NCBI GenBank assembly: GCA_903904005.1
Contig: CAIVAR010000155.1
Coordinates: forward strand, 23,335-87,334
Direction of reading: 5' to 3'
DNA length: 64,000 bases
Source: an uncultured Anaeromyxobacter sp.
Lineage (GTDB): Bacteria > Myxococcota > Myxococcia > Myxococcales > Anaeromyxobacteraceae
Position 1 is the first letter of the stretch. Every line of letters begins with the position of its first letter. The notes under the pieces were generated by a model. It saw only the letters and a program-made list of their open reading frames with translations, searched no databases and was not told where the DNA came from. Shown here one piece after another: positions 37,885 to 47,473 of this stretch. Both the position numbers and the translations under genes were made by a program.

Positions 37885-38307
37885 CTACCGCCCGGAGCCG
37901 AGCCCCTGGGCCCAGTTCGCGAGCAGCGCCTTCTCGTCGCTGGTGAGCTTCGTCCCGGGGTGGGCGACCACGTAGAGGAAGGGCGGCATGTCCCCCTTCC
38001 CGACCTCCTTGGGGACCTCCTTGGCCGCCTTCTGCTCCGCCTTCGGACCCCACTCGGAGAAGTTGAGCTCCTCCCTCCCCTCCTTGACGTCGTGGGCGAC
38101 GAGCCAGGAGAGGGGCGCCACGTAGGCCTGCACCGGCCAGACGGTCTCGTTGGAATGGCAGTCGAAGCAGGCCCGCCGCAGGATGCCCGCCACCTCGGGC
38201 GGCGCCGGGACCATCGACCGCACCGGCGGGTTGGTACGGGCGACGGGGACGAGCTGGATGGCGACGACCAGGGCGCCGAGGCCAAGGGCTATCCGGGAAA
38301 ATTTCAT
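37885..38307 (-). CDS. Haem-binding domain (Haem_bd) protein
   Basis: 140 residues. One N-terminal hydrophobic segment (IALGLGALVVAIQLVPV) acts as signal or anchor. A single c-type heme site CFDCHSNETVWP is followed by YVAPLSWLVAHDVKEGREELNFSEW and MPPFLYVV, the pattern of the Haem_bd family of small periplasmic proteins. It probably handles electrons or heme outside the membrane; no specific partner is next to it. ATG 38307 follows a GGGGG stretch. It is divergent from the isocitrate lyase gene across 201 bases. Confidence 0.85.
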   Translation of the reverse strand: MKFSRIALGLGALVVAIQLVPVARTNPPVRSMVPAPPEVAGILRRACFDCHSNETVWPVQAYVAPLSWLVAHDVKEGREELNFSEWGPKAEQKAAKEVPKEVGKGDMPPFLYVVAHPGTKLTSDEKALLANWAQGLGSGR

Positions 38308-38480
38308 CCCCCGAGGTAATCACGGTCCGGGCCAGAGGGCCACCCGGCCGCGCCGATGGCCGCCCGTTTTACAGGATTTACTCGAAATGCCCCGCCGCGG
38401 CCGGATCGACCCTGGACCCTTTTCAAATGCTTGGCCGGAAGATCCCGTCGGGGGCGGGACAACGGGCCGATCGCCCCTTA

Positions 38481-38488
38481 CAACGTTG
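38481..38488 (+). promoter_or_regulatory. Small palindrome upstream of aceA
   Basis: CAACGTTG is a perfect 8-base palindrome 20 bases before the aceA ATG, in the 201-base gap between the divergent heme-protein and aceA genes. It could be an operator half-site. I see no clear sigma70 or sigma54 pair in this gap, which otherwise holds short A/T-richer patches near 38368-38390. Confidence 0.2.
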
Positions 38489-38508
38489 ACCCCACCCAGG
38501 AGATCAGC

Positions 38509-40755
38509 ATGGACTTCGAAAAGGAAATCGCGCAGCTGAGGGAGTGGTTTGCGAGCCCCCGCTTCGCCGGAATCAAGAGGGTCCACACCGCGCGCGAGGT
38601 GATCGAGCAGCGCGGGACGATCCGCCCCGACTACGCCGTGGCGCGAGACGCGGCCGACGCCTTCCACCTCCGCCTCCGCCAGCTCTTCGCCGAGCGGAAG
38701 AGCATCACCACCTTCGGGCCGTACTCCCCGGGCCAGGCCGTGGCCATGAAGCGGATGGGGATCGAGGGCATCTACCTGGGCGGCTGGGCCACCTCCGCCA
38801 AGGGATCCGACCAGGAGGACCCCGGCCCCGACCTGGCGAGCTACCCGCTCTCCCAGGTGCCCGACGAGGCCGCACCCATCGTCCGCGCGCTCCTCACCGC
38901 CGACCGCAACCAGGCCTTCGCCCGCGCCCGCATGACCGAGGAGCAGCGCAGGGCCACCCCCGAGGTGGACTTCCGCCCCTTCATCATCGCCGACGCCGAC
39001 ACCGGTCACGGCGGCGACGCCCACGTGCGCAACCTCGTCCGCCGCTTCGTCGAGGTGGGCGTCCCGGGCTACCACATCGAGGACCAGAAGCCGGGCGTCA
39101 AGAAGTGCGGCCACCAGGGGGGCAAGGTGCTCGTCTCCGAGGACGAGCAGGTGAAGCGGCTCTCCGCGACCCGCTTCCAGCTCGACATCATGGGCGTGGC
39201 GGGCATCATCGTGGCCCGCACCGACGCCGAGTCGGCCACCCTCCTCGACGGGCGCAGCGACGACCGGGACCAGCCCTTCATCCTGGGCGCCGTGAACGTC
39301 GCCATCCCCACCTTCAAGGCGGCCTTCCTCGCCATGCTCCGGCAGTTCCACCGGGCCGGCGTCGAGGAGCTTTCCGGCCACCTCCTCTACGCCCTCTGCG
39401 ACGAGGAGTACGCCGCGGCCGACGCCTGGCTGACGACCAGCGGCTTCACCAGGGCCGTCGACGCCGCCGCGGCCGAGTGCAAGGCCGGCAAGATCACCGT
39501 CGACGCCGCGCTCGACAAGGTCTTCGACAAGTTCGTCGACGCCTGGCAGCTGGAGGCGGGGATCTGCACCTACGCCGAGGCGGTGGGCAACGCCATCGCC
39601 TTCCGCCACAACGAGGGCGATCCGCCGCCCGTGACCAAGGAGCAGTGGCTGGCCTACGCCGGGAGCATGCCCTTCTTCAAGGCCCGCGAGAAGGCCCGCC
39701 AGATCGGCGTGAACATCATCTGGGACTGCGAGCACGCCAAGACGCCGGACGGCTACTACCAGGTTCGCGGCGGCATCGACTACGCCATCGCCAAGTCGCT
39801 GGCGGCGGCCCCCTTCGCCGACATCCTCTGGATGGAGACCAAGACCGCCGACCTGCACGACGCGAAGAGGTTCGCCGACGCCATCCACGCCGTCTTCCCG
39901 GACAAGATGATGGCCTACAACCTGTCGCCGTCCTTCAACTGGGACACCACCGGGATGAACGACGAGCAGATGCGCGCCTTCCCCATCGAGCTCGGGAAGA
40001 TGGGTTTCGTCTTCAACTTCATCACGTACGGTGGCCACCAGATCGATGGCCTCGCCTCCGAGGAATTCGCCACCGCGCTCCGCCAGGACGGAATGCTGGC
40101 GCTGGCCCGGCTGCAGCGGAAGTTCCGGCTCCTCGAGTCGGGCTACCGCACGCCGCAAACGCTGGTGGGCGGCCCCCGCGCCGACGCCGGCCTCATGTCC
40201 ATCTCCGGCCGCACCTCCACGACCAAGGCCATGGGGCAGGGCTCCACCCAGCACCAGCACCTCGTGCAGACCGAGGTCCCGGTCAAGGTCCTCGAGGACT
40301 GGATCGACGCCTGGCGGACGCACCACGGGCTGTCCGAGAAGCTCAAGGTCTCGCTCAAGCCGCGCAGCGCCGGCTCCGACCTGCTCGAGCTCGGGCTCCT
40401 CGGCCCCGATGGCAAGGTGCGGGCCAACGTGGTGTTCGCGGTGATCCAGGACCGGAAGGGGCGCAACATCCTCTCGGTGCGCGACCAGAACAACTTCGAC
40501 CTCGCGCTCCGCAAGAAGCGGCTCATGACGCTGCTCCAGCTCTTCCTCATGCACCGGTACAAGATCCACTCGGTGCACTACGTGACCCCGACCGAGGACA
40601 ACCAGCGTCAGGCCGAGGGCATGAAGCGCCAGGGGCTCTTCAACGTGGTCAACGAGGAGGTCGGCGAGATCATCGTCGCCGACGTGGCGCAGGAGCGGGT
40701 GAAGGAGCTGCTGGCCGCCGACAGGGCGGCGCTCCTGAAGCTGATAGCCGTTTAG
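38509..40755 (+). CDS. aceA: Isocitrate lyase (long form)
   Basis: 748 residues, far longer than the ~430-530-residue common enzymes and close to the long ICL2-type forms. It cleaves isocitrate to succinate and glyoxylate, the first glyoxylate-shunt step. The catalytic loop KKCGH is at 198-202. Metal and substrate blocks include [39 protein letters not shown] and [15 protein letters not shown]. Inserted and C-terminal regions account for the extra length (from about 590 onward, [13 protein letters not shown] and beyond). ATG 38509 follows AGGAGA by about 5 bases. Malate synthase follows after 112 bases, so growth on acetate or fatty acids is implied. Confidence 0.95.
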   Translation: MDFEKEIAQLREWFASPRFAGIKRVHTAREVIEQRGTIRPDYAVARDAADAFHLRLRQLFAERKSITTFGPYSPGQAVAMKRMGIEGIYLGGWATSAKGSDQEDPGPDLASYPLSQVPDEAAPIVRALLTADRNQAFARARMTEEQRRATPEVDFRPFIIADADTGHGGDAHVRNLVRRFVEVGVPGYHIEDQKPGVKKCGHQGGKVLVSEDEQVKRLSATRFQLDIMGVAGIIVARTDAESATLLDGRSDDRDQPFILGAVNVAIPTFKAAFLAMLRQFHRAGVEELSGHLLYALCDEEYAAADAWLTTSGFTRAVDAAAAECKAGKITVDAALDKVFDKFVDAWQLEAGICTYAEAVGNAIAFRHNEGDPPPVTKEQWLAYAGSMPFFKAREKARQIGVNIIWDCEHAKTPDGYYQVRGGIDYAIAKSLAAAPFADILWMETKTADLHDAKRFADAIHAVFPDKMMAYNLSPSFNWDTTGMNDEQMRAFPIELGKMGFVFNFITYGGHQIDGLASEEFATALRQDGMLALARLQRKFRLLESGYRTPQTLVGGPRADAGLMSISGRTSTTKAMGQGSTQHQHLVQTEVPVKVLEDWIDAWRTHHGLSEKLKVSLKPRSAGSDLLELGLLGPDGKVRANVVFAVIQDRKGRNILSVRDQNNFDLALRKKRLMTLLQLFLMHRYKIHSVHYVTPTEDNQRQAEGMKRQGLFNVVNEEVGEIIVADVAQERVKELLAADRAALLKLIAV

Positions 40756-40769
40756 GGGTCTCCGACCCC
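40755..40769 (+). terminator. Hairpin at the aceA stop
   Basis: GGGGTC/GACCCC, a 6-bp stem with a TCC loop, begins at the last base of the aceA stop codon. There is no T-run. It may attenuate read-through into aceB or protect the aceA transcript. Confidence 0.3.
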
Positions 40770-40829
40770 TTCGGGATCACCGGAAAGAAGACCCGGGCGG
40801 AGCCATTCCGGGTAAACAGACCTGTCTCC

Positions 40830-40847
40830 GGCCGGATCGGTCCGGCC
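40830..40847 (+). promoter_or_regulatory. Leader hairpin before aceB
   Basis: GGCCGGA/TCCGGCC, a perfect 7-bp stem with a TCGG tetraloop, ends about 5 bases before the AGAGGAG ribosome site of aceB. With the hairpin at 40755-40769 it brackets the aceA-aceB gap and could set the ratio of the two enzymes. Confidence 0.4.
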
Positions 40848-40867
40848 CCTTCAGAGGAGTCGACCCC

Positions 40868-43171
40868 ATGATCCGCGCGGACATCCTCCAGCAGTTCCCC
40901 GGCCTCTTCGGCAAGAAGACCGTCAACGGGCGCGAGCTCGACGTCGACGAGACCATCACGCTGCTCTCCCGGGAGATCGATCCGGCCATCGCCGAGGCGC
41001 TCGCCTCCCGGCGCGCCATCCTGGCGGCGCCGGGTTCGGTGACCGCGAAGTACGCCTGGCCGGCATGGGACGAGAGCTTCGAGGACCCGATCTCCGGGAA
41101 GGCCTGGACCTACCGGCAGATCGTGCAGGGGCTCGTCGACAACTTCCTGGGACGGGAGACGCCGTGGCGCTGGCGGCTCAACGACCAGGTGGCCATCCCC
41201 GATCACGTCCACCCGGGGCGCAACCCGGGACTCGAGCTGACCGGCCCCTGGGCCCCGCTCGACATGGCGATGAACGCGCTCAACAGCCCCGCGCCGATGA
41301 ACATGCCGGACTTCGAGGACGCCTCGCCGCCCCACTTCCACCCCGAGAGCGCCCCGGCCGGCGAGCCGGTGGGCGTCTACGCGGCCATGCAGAACGCCAA
41401 GGAGATCTTCGCGGGGAACTGGGACACGAAACCCTACGAGGTGTCGAAGAAGGGCAAGACCCGCAGCTACCGGATCGACCGGCCCCCGGCCCAGTGGCCG
41501 ACCCGCCTCGCCCGGCCTCCCAGCATCCACCTGCGCTACGACCACGTCACCGTCGACGGGAAGCCGGCCCCCGCCACCGTCGTCATCGCTGTGCTCTGGG
41601 CCTTGAACAACTTCGACGCGCTCCGGCGCGCCGGCAGCGGCACCTACTTCTACATCCCCAAGATGCAGACCCCGCGGGAGGCGCTCATCGTCGAGCGCCT
41701 CCTCTCCCGCATCGAGGAGCTCATCGGCGTTCCGGCCGGGACCCTCAAGGCCAAGATGCTCTACGAGGAGGGGATGGCCGGGCGCTACCTGCCGGCCATC
41801 GCCTGGACCTTCCGCCGGCGCCTGCTCGGCACCAACGTGGGGCGCTGGGACTACCTGGGCAGCCTCATCGAGATGTGGAAGGACGACCCGAAGGGCATCT
41901 TCCCCGACCCGCAGTCGGTGGGCATGGCCACGCCCAACATGATCGCCTACCAGCGCTACAACGCGCTGCTCATGACCATGGCCGGCATGAAGGACGGGGC
42001 GCTCACCCACGCCTCGCCCATCGGCGGCATGGCCGCGGTGATGATCTACCAGAAGGGCGATCCGTACGGCCGCGCCCAGTACAACCCGCTCGCCATCCGC
42101 GCCATGGTGATCGACAAGATGCGCGAGCGGCTGCTCGGCCTCACCTTCGTGCCCGACGCACCGCTGCCGGCCGGGGCGCGCCCCACCCTCGCCGAGATCC
42201 TCGACGGGAAGACGAAGGGGCGGCTCTACGACGCCTACCGGCAGAGCTGGGTGGCGAGCCCCGAGGCCGAGTACGTGGCCGCCGGCAACGCGCCCCTGCA
42301 GGCGAAGCTGCCCGACCTCCAGGCCTTCGTCGACCGGCCGCTCGAGACCGTGGAGGTGGCCGGGCGCCCCGTTCCCGTTCCGGCCTCCGGCCTGTCCGCC
42401 GCCGAGCGGGAGCTGCTCCAGTCGCGAGGCGTCCTCGACGCCGCCGGGAAGATCACGCCGCTGGTGATCGCCCGGGAGTCGCTCGACGCCCCCGAGAAGC
42501 TCCTCTCCGCCTCGCTGTGGGACGCCATCTACCAGGTCCCGAAGGGGGACGTGACCATCGAGCACGTTCAGCACTCGCTCTACATGGCGGCCAACTACGG
42601 CTTCCAGATCCTGAACGGCAACTTCGCCGCCGCCATCGACGACTACGAGCTCAAGCTTCGCTTCATGAACGACCTGGCCACCTACCGGATCTACGTGTCG
42701 TGGCTCTGGTCGCTCGCCCACCACCAGGCGCCCGTCACGAAGGACGGGACGCTCTTGCGCCAGGAACTCACCGCCGACGGCGTGGTGCTGGGGAGGAAGG
42801 CCGAGACGGTCAAGGCCGGCGCCCGCTTCGACCGGGCCCTCTTCGACAAGGTCTTCGCCTACCACGACGAGTGGACGGCGGCCTTCTTCGCCGAGCAGGA
42901 TCGGCGCGGGGAGCCGGGGCGCTTCGACCGCAGCAAGGCTCCGGTGATCATGGACCTGCTCCGGCACCAGTTGCTCTCGCCCCGCTACGTCCAGCACAGC
43001 GCGCGCGTGCTCTTCGTGATCGGGCAGGCGAAGCCGGCCCTGCACGGCCAGATCCTGGAGGCCATCTTCGACCTTCCCCGCGAGGAGGTCGTGCGCCGGG
43101 TGAAGGCGGGCACGATGGACCGCGCCGCCCTCGACGCCCACGACTACTGCCTCGACCTGCCGCCCGCGTAG
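40868..43171 (+). CDS. aceB: Malate synthase (divergent long form)
   Basis: 767 residues. It condenses glyoxylate with acetyl-CoA to malate. The TIM-barrel core is recognisable: NMPDFEDASPPHFHP (acidic active-site region), SIHLRYDHVTVDGKP, YFYIPKMQTPREA, TNVGRWDYLGSLIEMW and SPIGGMAAVMIYQ, then a C-terminal helical domain with the acid/base region near GDVTIEHVQHSLYMAANYGF. It is longer than the usual A-form enzyme (~530) and unlike the G form in detail. AGAGGAG precedes the ATG. It sits directly behind aceA on the same strand, completing the glyoxylate bypass. Confidence 0.9.
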   Translation: MIRADILQQFPGLFGKKTVNGRELDVDETITLLSREIDPAIAEALASRRAILAAPGSVTAKYAWPAWDESFEDPISGKAWTYRQIVQGLVDNFLGRETPWRWRLNDQVAIPDHVHPGRNPGLELTGPWAPLDMAMNALNSPAPMNMPDFEDASPPHFHPESAPAGEPVGVYAAMQNAKEIFAGNWDTKPYEVSKKGKTRSYRIDRPPAQWPTRLARPPSIHLRYDHVTVDGKPAPATVVIAVLWALNNFDALRRAGSGTYFYIPKMQTPREALIVERLLSRIEELIGVPAGTLKAKMLYEEGMAGRYLPAIAWTFRRRLLGTNVGRWDYLGSLIEMWKDDPKGIFPDPQSVGMATPNMIAYQRYNALLMTMAGMKDGALTHASPIGGMAAVMIYQKGDPYGRAQYNPLAIRAMVIDKMRERLLGLTFVPDAPLPAGARPTLAEILDGKTKGRLYDAYRQSWVASPEAEYVAAGNAPLQAKLPDLQAFVDRPLETVEVAGRPVPVPASGLSAAERELLQSRGVLDAAGKITPLVIARESLDAPEKLLSASLWDAIYQVPKGDVTIEHVQHSLYMAANYGFQILNGNFAAAIDDYELKLRFMNDLATYRIYVSWLWSLAHHQAPVTKDGTLLRQELTADGVVLGRKAETVKAGARFDRALFDKVFAYHDEWTAAFFAEQDRRGEPGRFDRSKAPVIMDLLRHQLLSPRYVQHSARVLFVIGQAKPALHGQILEAIFDLPREEVVRRVKAGTMDRAALDAHDYCLDLPPA

Positions 43172-43173
43172 GG

Positions 43174-43187
43174 CGCCCTCCGGGGCG
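43174..43187. terminator. Hairpin between convergent aceB and antiporter genes
   Basis: CGCCC/GGGCG, a 5-bp stem with a TCCG loop, fills most of the 19-base gap between the two convergent stops and could act on both strands. No T-run is seen. Confidence 0.25.
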
Positions 43188-43190
43188 GGG

Positions 43191-44291
43191 TCAGGGAACG
43201 ACGGAGAGGAACAGGTAGGCGGCGAGGATGGTCAGGTGGACCATCCCCTGCAGCACCGTGGTGCGCCCGGTGCCGAGCGTGATCACGCTCACGAGGAGCG
43301 TGAGCGCGAGCAGCACGGTGTCCTTGGCCGAGATCCCGAGCGCGATGGGCTTCCCGAAGCCGATCGACACCGCGGCGATGACCGGGATGGTGAGCCCGAT
43401 CGACGCCAGCGACGAGCCGAGCGCCAGGTTGAGGCTGTTCTGCAACTGGTTCTTGCGGGCCGCTCGGAGCGCCGCCACGGACTCCGGCAGGAGGACCACC
43501 ATCGAGATGACGATGCCCACCACGGCCACCGGCGCGCCAGCCGCGGCCACGGCCCGCTCGATGTCGGGGGAGAGCACCTTGGCGAGCCCCACCACCGAGA
43601 CCAGCGCGACGAGCAGGAGCCCCAGGCTGGCCAGGGCGGCGCCGGTGGAGGGCGGGGGCGCGTGCGTTTCGTCGCCGCCGCCGTCCTCGACGAGGAAGTA
43701 GTCGCGGTGGCGAACGGTCTGGACGAAGACGAAGGTCAGGTACAGCACCAGCGACACCACCCCCACGAAGACGAGCTGGGAGCGGGCCAGCGTGGGGCCG
43801 GGCGTCGCGATCAGGTGGTTGGGGAGCACGAGCGTCATCACCGACAGCGCCGCGAGCACCGCCAGGGCCGCGCTCGCCCCGCGCACCTGGAATCCCTGCT
43901 CGTGGTGGCGGACCCCGCCGGCGAGCAGGCACAGCCCCACGATCCCGTTGGCGGCCAGCATGACGGCGGCGAGCACCGTGTCGCGGGCCAGCTCGGGCTT
44001 CTCCGCCCCGGCCGAGAGCATGAGGGAGGCGATGAGCGCCACCTCGATGACGGTGACCGCCACCGCCAGCACCAGCGTCCCGAAGGGCTCGCCGATCTTG
44101 TGGGCGATCACCTCGGCGTGGTGCACGGCCGCGAAGACCGCGAGCATGAGGACGATCCCGGCGAGGACGCGGACAGCCGGGAGGGGGACGAGGACGGCGA
44201 GCGCGAGGACAGCAGCGGCGGCGGCGGGGACGGCCGAGGTCCAGGCGGGATTGGTCTTGGTCATTCGGGGATGCCCGAGGTGGGGAGGCAC
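43191..44291 (-). CDS. Calcium/proton antiporter (CaCA family, ChaA-like)
   Basis: 366 residues with about eleven membrane segments. The two alpha-repeats carry the ion-binding motifs of the cation exchanger family: KIGEPFGTLVLAVAVTVIEVALI in the first half and VVGIVISMVVLLPESVAALRAA with NLALGSSLASIGLTIP in the second. Length and arrangement fit ChaA-type Ca2+(Na+)/H+ exchangers in the inner membrane. An acidic His-containing loop (VEDGGGDETHAPPPS) lies between repeats. GTG 44291 has AAAAGG 8 bases upstream; the ATG at 44264 is the alternative. It is divergent from the hemerythrin gene. Confidence 0.85.
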   Translation of the reverse strand: MPPHLGHPRMTKTNPAWTSAVPAAAAAVLALAVLVPLPAVRVLAGIVLMLAVFAAVHHAEVIAHKIGEPFGTLVLAVAVTVIEVALIASLMLSAGAEKPELARDTVLAAVMLAANGIVGLCLLAGGVRHHEQGFQVRGASAALAVLAALSVMTLVLPNHLIATPGPTLARSQLVFVGVVSLVLYLTFVFVQTVRHRDYFLVEDGGGDETHAPPPSTGAALASLGLLLVALVSVVGLAKVLSPDIERAVAAAGAPVAVVGIVISMVVLLPESVAALRAARKNQLQNSLNLALGSSLASIGLTIPVIAAVSIGFGKPIALGISAKDTVLLALTLLVSVITLGTGRTTVLQGMVHLTILAAYLFLSVVP

Positions 44292-44335
44292 ACCTTTAGC
44301 CTTTTCTCATTCTTCTGTCCCACCCGATCGAATCC

Positions 44336-44364
44336 TTGAACTGTGCATCCGTGCGCCGCACACT
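44336..44364 (+). promoter_or_regulatory. Leaderless-type promoter of the bacteriohemerythrin gene
   Basis: TTGAAC (44336-44341), 17 bases, then CACACT (44359-44364), then 6 bases to the ATG at 44371. The -35 matches five of six consensus bases, and the weak -10 is at the leaderless spacing. No Shine-Dalgarno site is present. Confidence 0.5.
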
Positions 44365-44370
44365 CCGGGT

Positions 44371-44838
44371 ATGGGTACGGCAATCTGGCGTCCTGATCTC
44401 GCCACCGGCGTCGCGGAGATCGACCGGCAGCACGAGGAGCTCCTCGCGAACGTCACCATGCTGCGGTCGGCGGCCCGGACCGGGCAGGTCGGCATGGCGG
44501 AGCTGGTGCTCACCTTCCTGGAGCGGTACGCGGCCGAGCACTTCGCGTCCGAGGAGCGCGCCATGTGGCAGGCCGGCTACCCCGACCTCGACGCGCACTG
44601 GTCGCTCCACCTCGCCTTCGCCACCGAGCTGGCGCGCCGCAAGGCCGAGTACCAGGAGAGCCCGTCGCCTGCGGACCTGCTCCTCGAGATGGGGATGTGG
44701 ATGGACCGATGGCTGGAGGATCACGTGCTCGGCCCCGACGCGGCCATGGCGCGCTTCCTCCGAGGCCACGACGCCCGGCTGGCCGGTCCGGCCCCGCGGG
44801 CACCGTCGACCAGACCCACCCCGCCCTCGGCGGCCTGA
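44371..44838 (+). CDS. Bacteriohemerythrin
   Basis: 155 residues, a four-helix bundle that binds O2 at a di-iron site. All seven ligands are present with family spacing: His21 (DRQHEEL), His57 and Glu61 (AAEHFASEE), His76 and His80 (HWSLH), His118 and Asp123 (DHVLGPD). It is cytoplasmic with no signal peptide and an extra Pro/Ala-rich tail of about 25 residues. Such proteins store or deliver oxygen, or act as oxygen sensors near motility and respiration genes. The start is fixed by its promoter-like element 6 bases upstream. A second hemerythrin domain occurs in the cyclase gene at 58819. Confidence 0.93.
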   Translation: MGTAIWRPDLATGVAEIDRQHEELLANVTMLRSAARTGQVGMAELVLTFLERYAAEHFASEERAMWQAGYPDLDAHWSLHLAFATELARRKAEYQESPSPADLLLEMGMWMDRWLEDHVLGPDAAMARFLRGHDARLAGPAPRAPSTRPTPPSAA

Positions 44839-44845
44839 GGGGCGC

Positions 44846-47473
44846 TCACCGCCCGCCGGGAGGCTGCGCCGCGGGCGTCAGGGCGACGTCTCCCAGGTCG
44901 ACCGGCGCGCCGGCGCGCGCCTTCACCTGGATGCTCCTGGGCGCGTAGCCGATCGCCGCCACGCCCAGCTGGTGCTCTCCCTCCGCGGTGATGCGGGTGA
45001 AGCGGCCGGCCGGGTCCACGCCGTAGCGCCGGGAGGCGACGCCGTCGACGAGGATGCGGGCACGGGTCACCGCCCTGCCGGTCGCCGAATCCACCAGCCT
45101 CCCGGTCACGGTGCAAGCCGGGGAGAGCACGACGTCCACGCCCCTCGACTCCCCGGCCGCGAGCGTGAGCTGCGCATCTCCCATTCGCCCGTCGGCCGTC
45201 TTCACGTGGAGGGAGACCTGCCCCGGCGCCACGTCCTCGAGGTCGAAGCTGGCGTTCGCGAACTGCTGCTCCGGCGTGCCGCCACCGGGCAAGGAGGTGC
45301 GCTGGCTGGCGGTGACGGAGAAGGTCTCGGGGGCAGGCTCCCCGACCAGGCGCCCGTGGACGGTCGCCGCGGGCTGAAGCTGGACGACCAGGTCGCCCGC
45401 CGGCGGCGTGGCCTCGACGCTCCCGGTGCGCCCGCCGCTGCGCGCATTGACCTGGACCGGGCCGGTTCCGGGCGACGGGAGGCTGAAGGCGCCCTCCGTG
45501 TCGGCCTGCGTCGCCTGGAGCCCGGCGCCGAGCGCCCCGACCCAGACGATGGCGCCTGCGGCGGGGACGGCCCCGGGCTCGAGCACGCGGCCCGTGATGC
45601 CGGGGGCCGGGTCGTCCGGCAACACCAGGCTCACCTCGGCCCGCTGGCCGGCGACGAGCTGCACGGTGGCGAGCGGCGCGGGGCGCCCGGCGAACCGGAA
45701 CCGGCTCCGGGCCCGGCTCGCGGCCAGTCCGTAGGTGCCCGGCGGGAGGGCGAGCAGGAACGCGCCGGCCCCGTCGGCGGTCGCCTGGCGGGCCTCGCCG
45801 GGCCGGGGTGGCCCGGCGCCGCCCGAGGTCCAGACCATCGCGCCCGCGACGGGGTTCCCCGCCGGATCGACCACGGTGCCGGCGACGACGCCACCCTCGA
45901 CGAGGGAGAGGTCGGCGGTGACGGTCTCGCCCTCCTCGACCGTCACGACCTTGAGGGCGGCGGGGGAGGTGGCGTCCTTCCGGGCCGACACGCGGACCGG
46001 GCCCGGCGACACGCCCTCGAGGCGGTAGCGCCCGTCGGCGCCGGTGAGCGCGGCCAGCGACGCCGTGGCGACACCGGCTCCCCCTCCCCCTCCGCCTCCC
46101 GGGCCGGGGCCCCGAATCCCCTGCCCGTCCGCGGAGACGAGCGCACCTGCGACGGGGCGCCCGTCCATGTCGGTCACCGTCCCGGACACGGCCGAGGGGG
46201 AGACGAGGAGCACGTCGAGGGTGAACCGGTCTCCGGTCCGAAGCGTGACCCCGGGAACGACCGTGGCCGCGAACCCTTGCGCCGAGGCCGAGATCCGGTA
46301 CACGCCCGGTGCGAGCCCGCGGAGCTCGTACCCGCCATCGGCGCCGGTGGCGCCCCTGGCCGGATTGGCGAGGTCCCCGTGGAGCACGGCCACCACGGCG
46401 GCACCGGCGACGGGACCGGCCGCCGACCGGACCCGCCCCGCGATGGCAGCGGAGGGACCGAGCCGGATCTCGACCCCGCGCACCGTCGCGCCCGCGGCGA
46501 CCGCGATGACCCGCCCCGCCGTCCCGGTCGCGCCCCCGAGCCGGGCGAAAGCCCGGTGGAGACCGGGCTCCACCTCCGCGGCGAACCCACCGACGGGGCC
46601 CGATTCCACGAGCACCGGCTCGCCCGCGGCCAGGATCGACACCGTCGCGCCCGGCACCGGCCGTCCGTCCCGGGTCACCACGCCCTCGACGACCCCGGCG
46701 GCCGGCAGCTCGAGCAAGAGCTCGGCGCCGCGCGGGACCGCCACGTCGTGGGCACGGGCCATGGCGTGCCCGACGGCGCGCGCCTCCACCTCGATCCGGC
46801 CCGCGGCGAGCCCGGCGATGCGAAACTCGCCGCGCTCGTCCGAGGTGACCGTGATGCGCTCCTCGGGCGGGAGGTCGGGACGGCGGAGCGCCAGCCCTCG
46901 ACGGGTCGGCGCGACGGTGACGGTCGCGAAGGGAACCGGGTTCGCCCCCGTGCGCTCGACGGTCCGCCCGGCCAGTCCGACCGCCGCGGGCAGCTCGATC
47001 ACGACGCGGGTCCGCTCCTCCCCGGACGGCCGGACGACCTCCTGGTGCGAGCGGGCGAGACCGGGGGCCGACGCGGCGACGAGGTGCGCCCCCACCGCGG
47101 CGGCGAGGAAGATCGCCCCGTCGGGCCCGGCCTGCCCCGAACCGGCCGGGTCCCACCTGTCGCGCCCGGCGACGGCGACGGCGGGCCTCCGGTAGAGCCG
47201 GACCTCGGCGCCGGGGACCGGCCTCCCGGCCGCCCGGACCTGGACGAGGAATCCCCCGGCCGGCGCGTCGGCCGCCGGCAGCGCCGCCTCGCGCTCCGCG
47301 GGAGGGCGCGCAGCCGCTCCGCGCCCGACGTCCTCGACGCCGGACGGGCGCGCCTCGGAACGAGGGGCCGTCGCGGCCGGATCCGGGGCCCGGGTGGCGA
47401 GGAAGATCCCGGCGACGATCGCCGCGGCGATCACCAGGAGCAGGGCGACCCGGCGTCGATCGGGTCTCGTCAC
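44846..47473 (-). CDS. Large surface protein with carboxypeptidase-regulatory-like repeats
   Basis: 875 residues. An N-terminal basic stretch and a single hydrophobic helix (VALLLVIAAAIVAGIFLA) anchor it. The rest is about eight repeats of a CarboxypepD_reg/Ig-like beta-sandwich, each with the core G-x-V-x(5-15)-PVPGAxV (for example RPVPGAEVRLYRRP, RPVPGATVSILAAG, NPVAGAMVW). A Gly run near residue 470 links two repeats. These modules form extracellular stalks or adhesins and have no catalysis of their own. GTG 47473 overlaps the M24-like gene's stop (GTGA), so both are co-expressed. Its partner or ligand is unknown. Confidence 0.75.
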   Translation of the reverse strand: MTRPDRRRVALLLVIAAAIVAGIFLATRAPDPAATAPRSEARPSGVEDVGRGAAARPPAEREAALPAADAPAGGFLVQVRAAGRPVPGAEVRLYRRPAVAVAGRDRWDPAGSGQAGPDGAIFLAAAVGAHLVAASAPGLARSHQEVVRPSGEERTRVVIELPAAVGLAGRTVERTGANPVPFATVTVAPTRRGLALRRPDLPPEERITVTSDERGEFRIAGLAAGRIEVEARAVGHAMARAHDVAVPRGAELLLELPAAGVVEGVVTRDGRPVPGATVSILAAGEPVLVESGPVGGFAAEVEPGLHRAFARLGGATGTAGRVIAVAAGATVRGVEIRLGPSAAIAGRVRSAAGPVAGAAVVAVLHGDLANPARGATGADGGYELRGLAPGVYRISASAQGFAATVVPGVTLRTGDRFTLDVLLVSPSAVSGTVTDMDGRPVAGALVSADGQGIRGPGPGGGGGGGAGVATASLAALTGADGRYRLEGVSPGPVRVSARKDATSPAALKVVTVEEGETVTADLSLVEGGVVAGTVVDPAGNPVAGAMVWTSGGAGPPRPGEARQATADGAGAFLLALPPGTYGLAASRARSRFRFAGRPAPLATVQLVAGQRAEVSLVLPDDPAPGITGRVLEPGAVPAAGAIVWVGALGAGLQATQADTEGAFSLPSPGTGPVQVNARSGGRTGSVEATPPAGDLVVQLQPAATVHGRLVGEPAPETFSVTASQRTSLPGGGTPEQQFANASFDLEDVAPGQVSLHVKTADGRMGDAQLTLAAGESRGVDVVLSPACTVTGRLVDSATGRAVTRARILVDGVASRRYGVDPAGRFTRITAEGEHQLGVAAIGYAPRSIQVKARAGAPVDLGDVALTPAAQPPGGR

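Noticed and set aside
46080..46110. Poly-C/G run inside the repeat protein as a phase-variable tract
   Set aside because: It encodes an in-frame Gly linker with mixed codons and interruptions, so it is not a long homopolymer.
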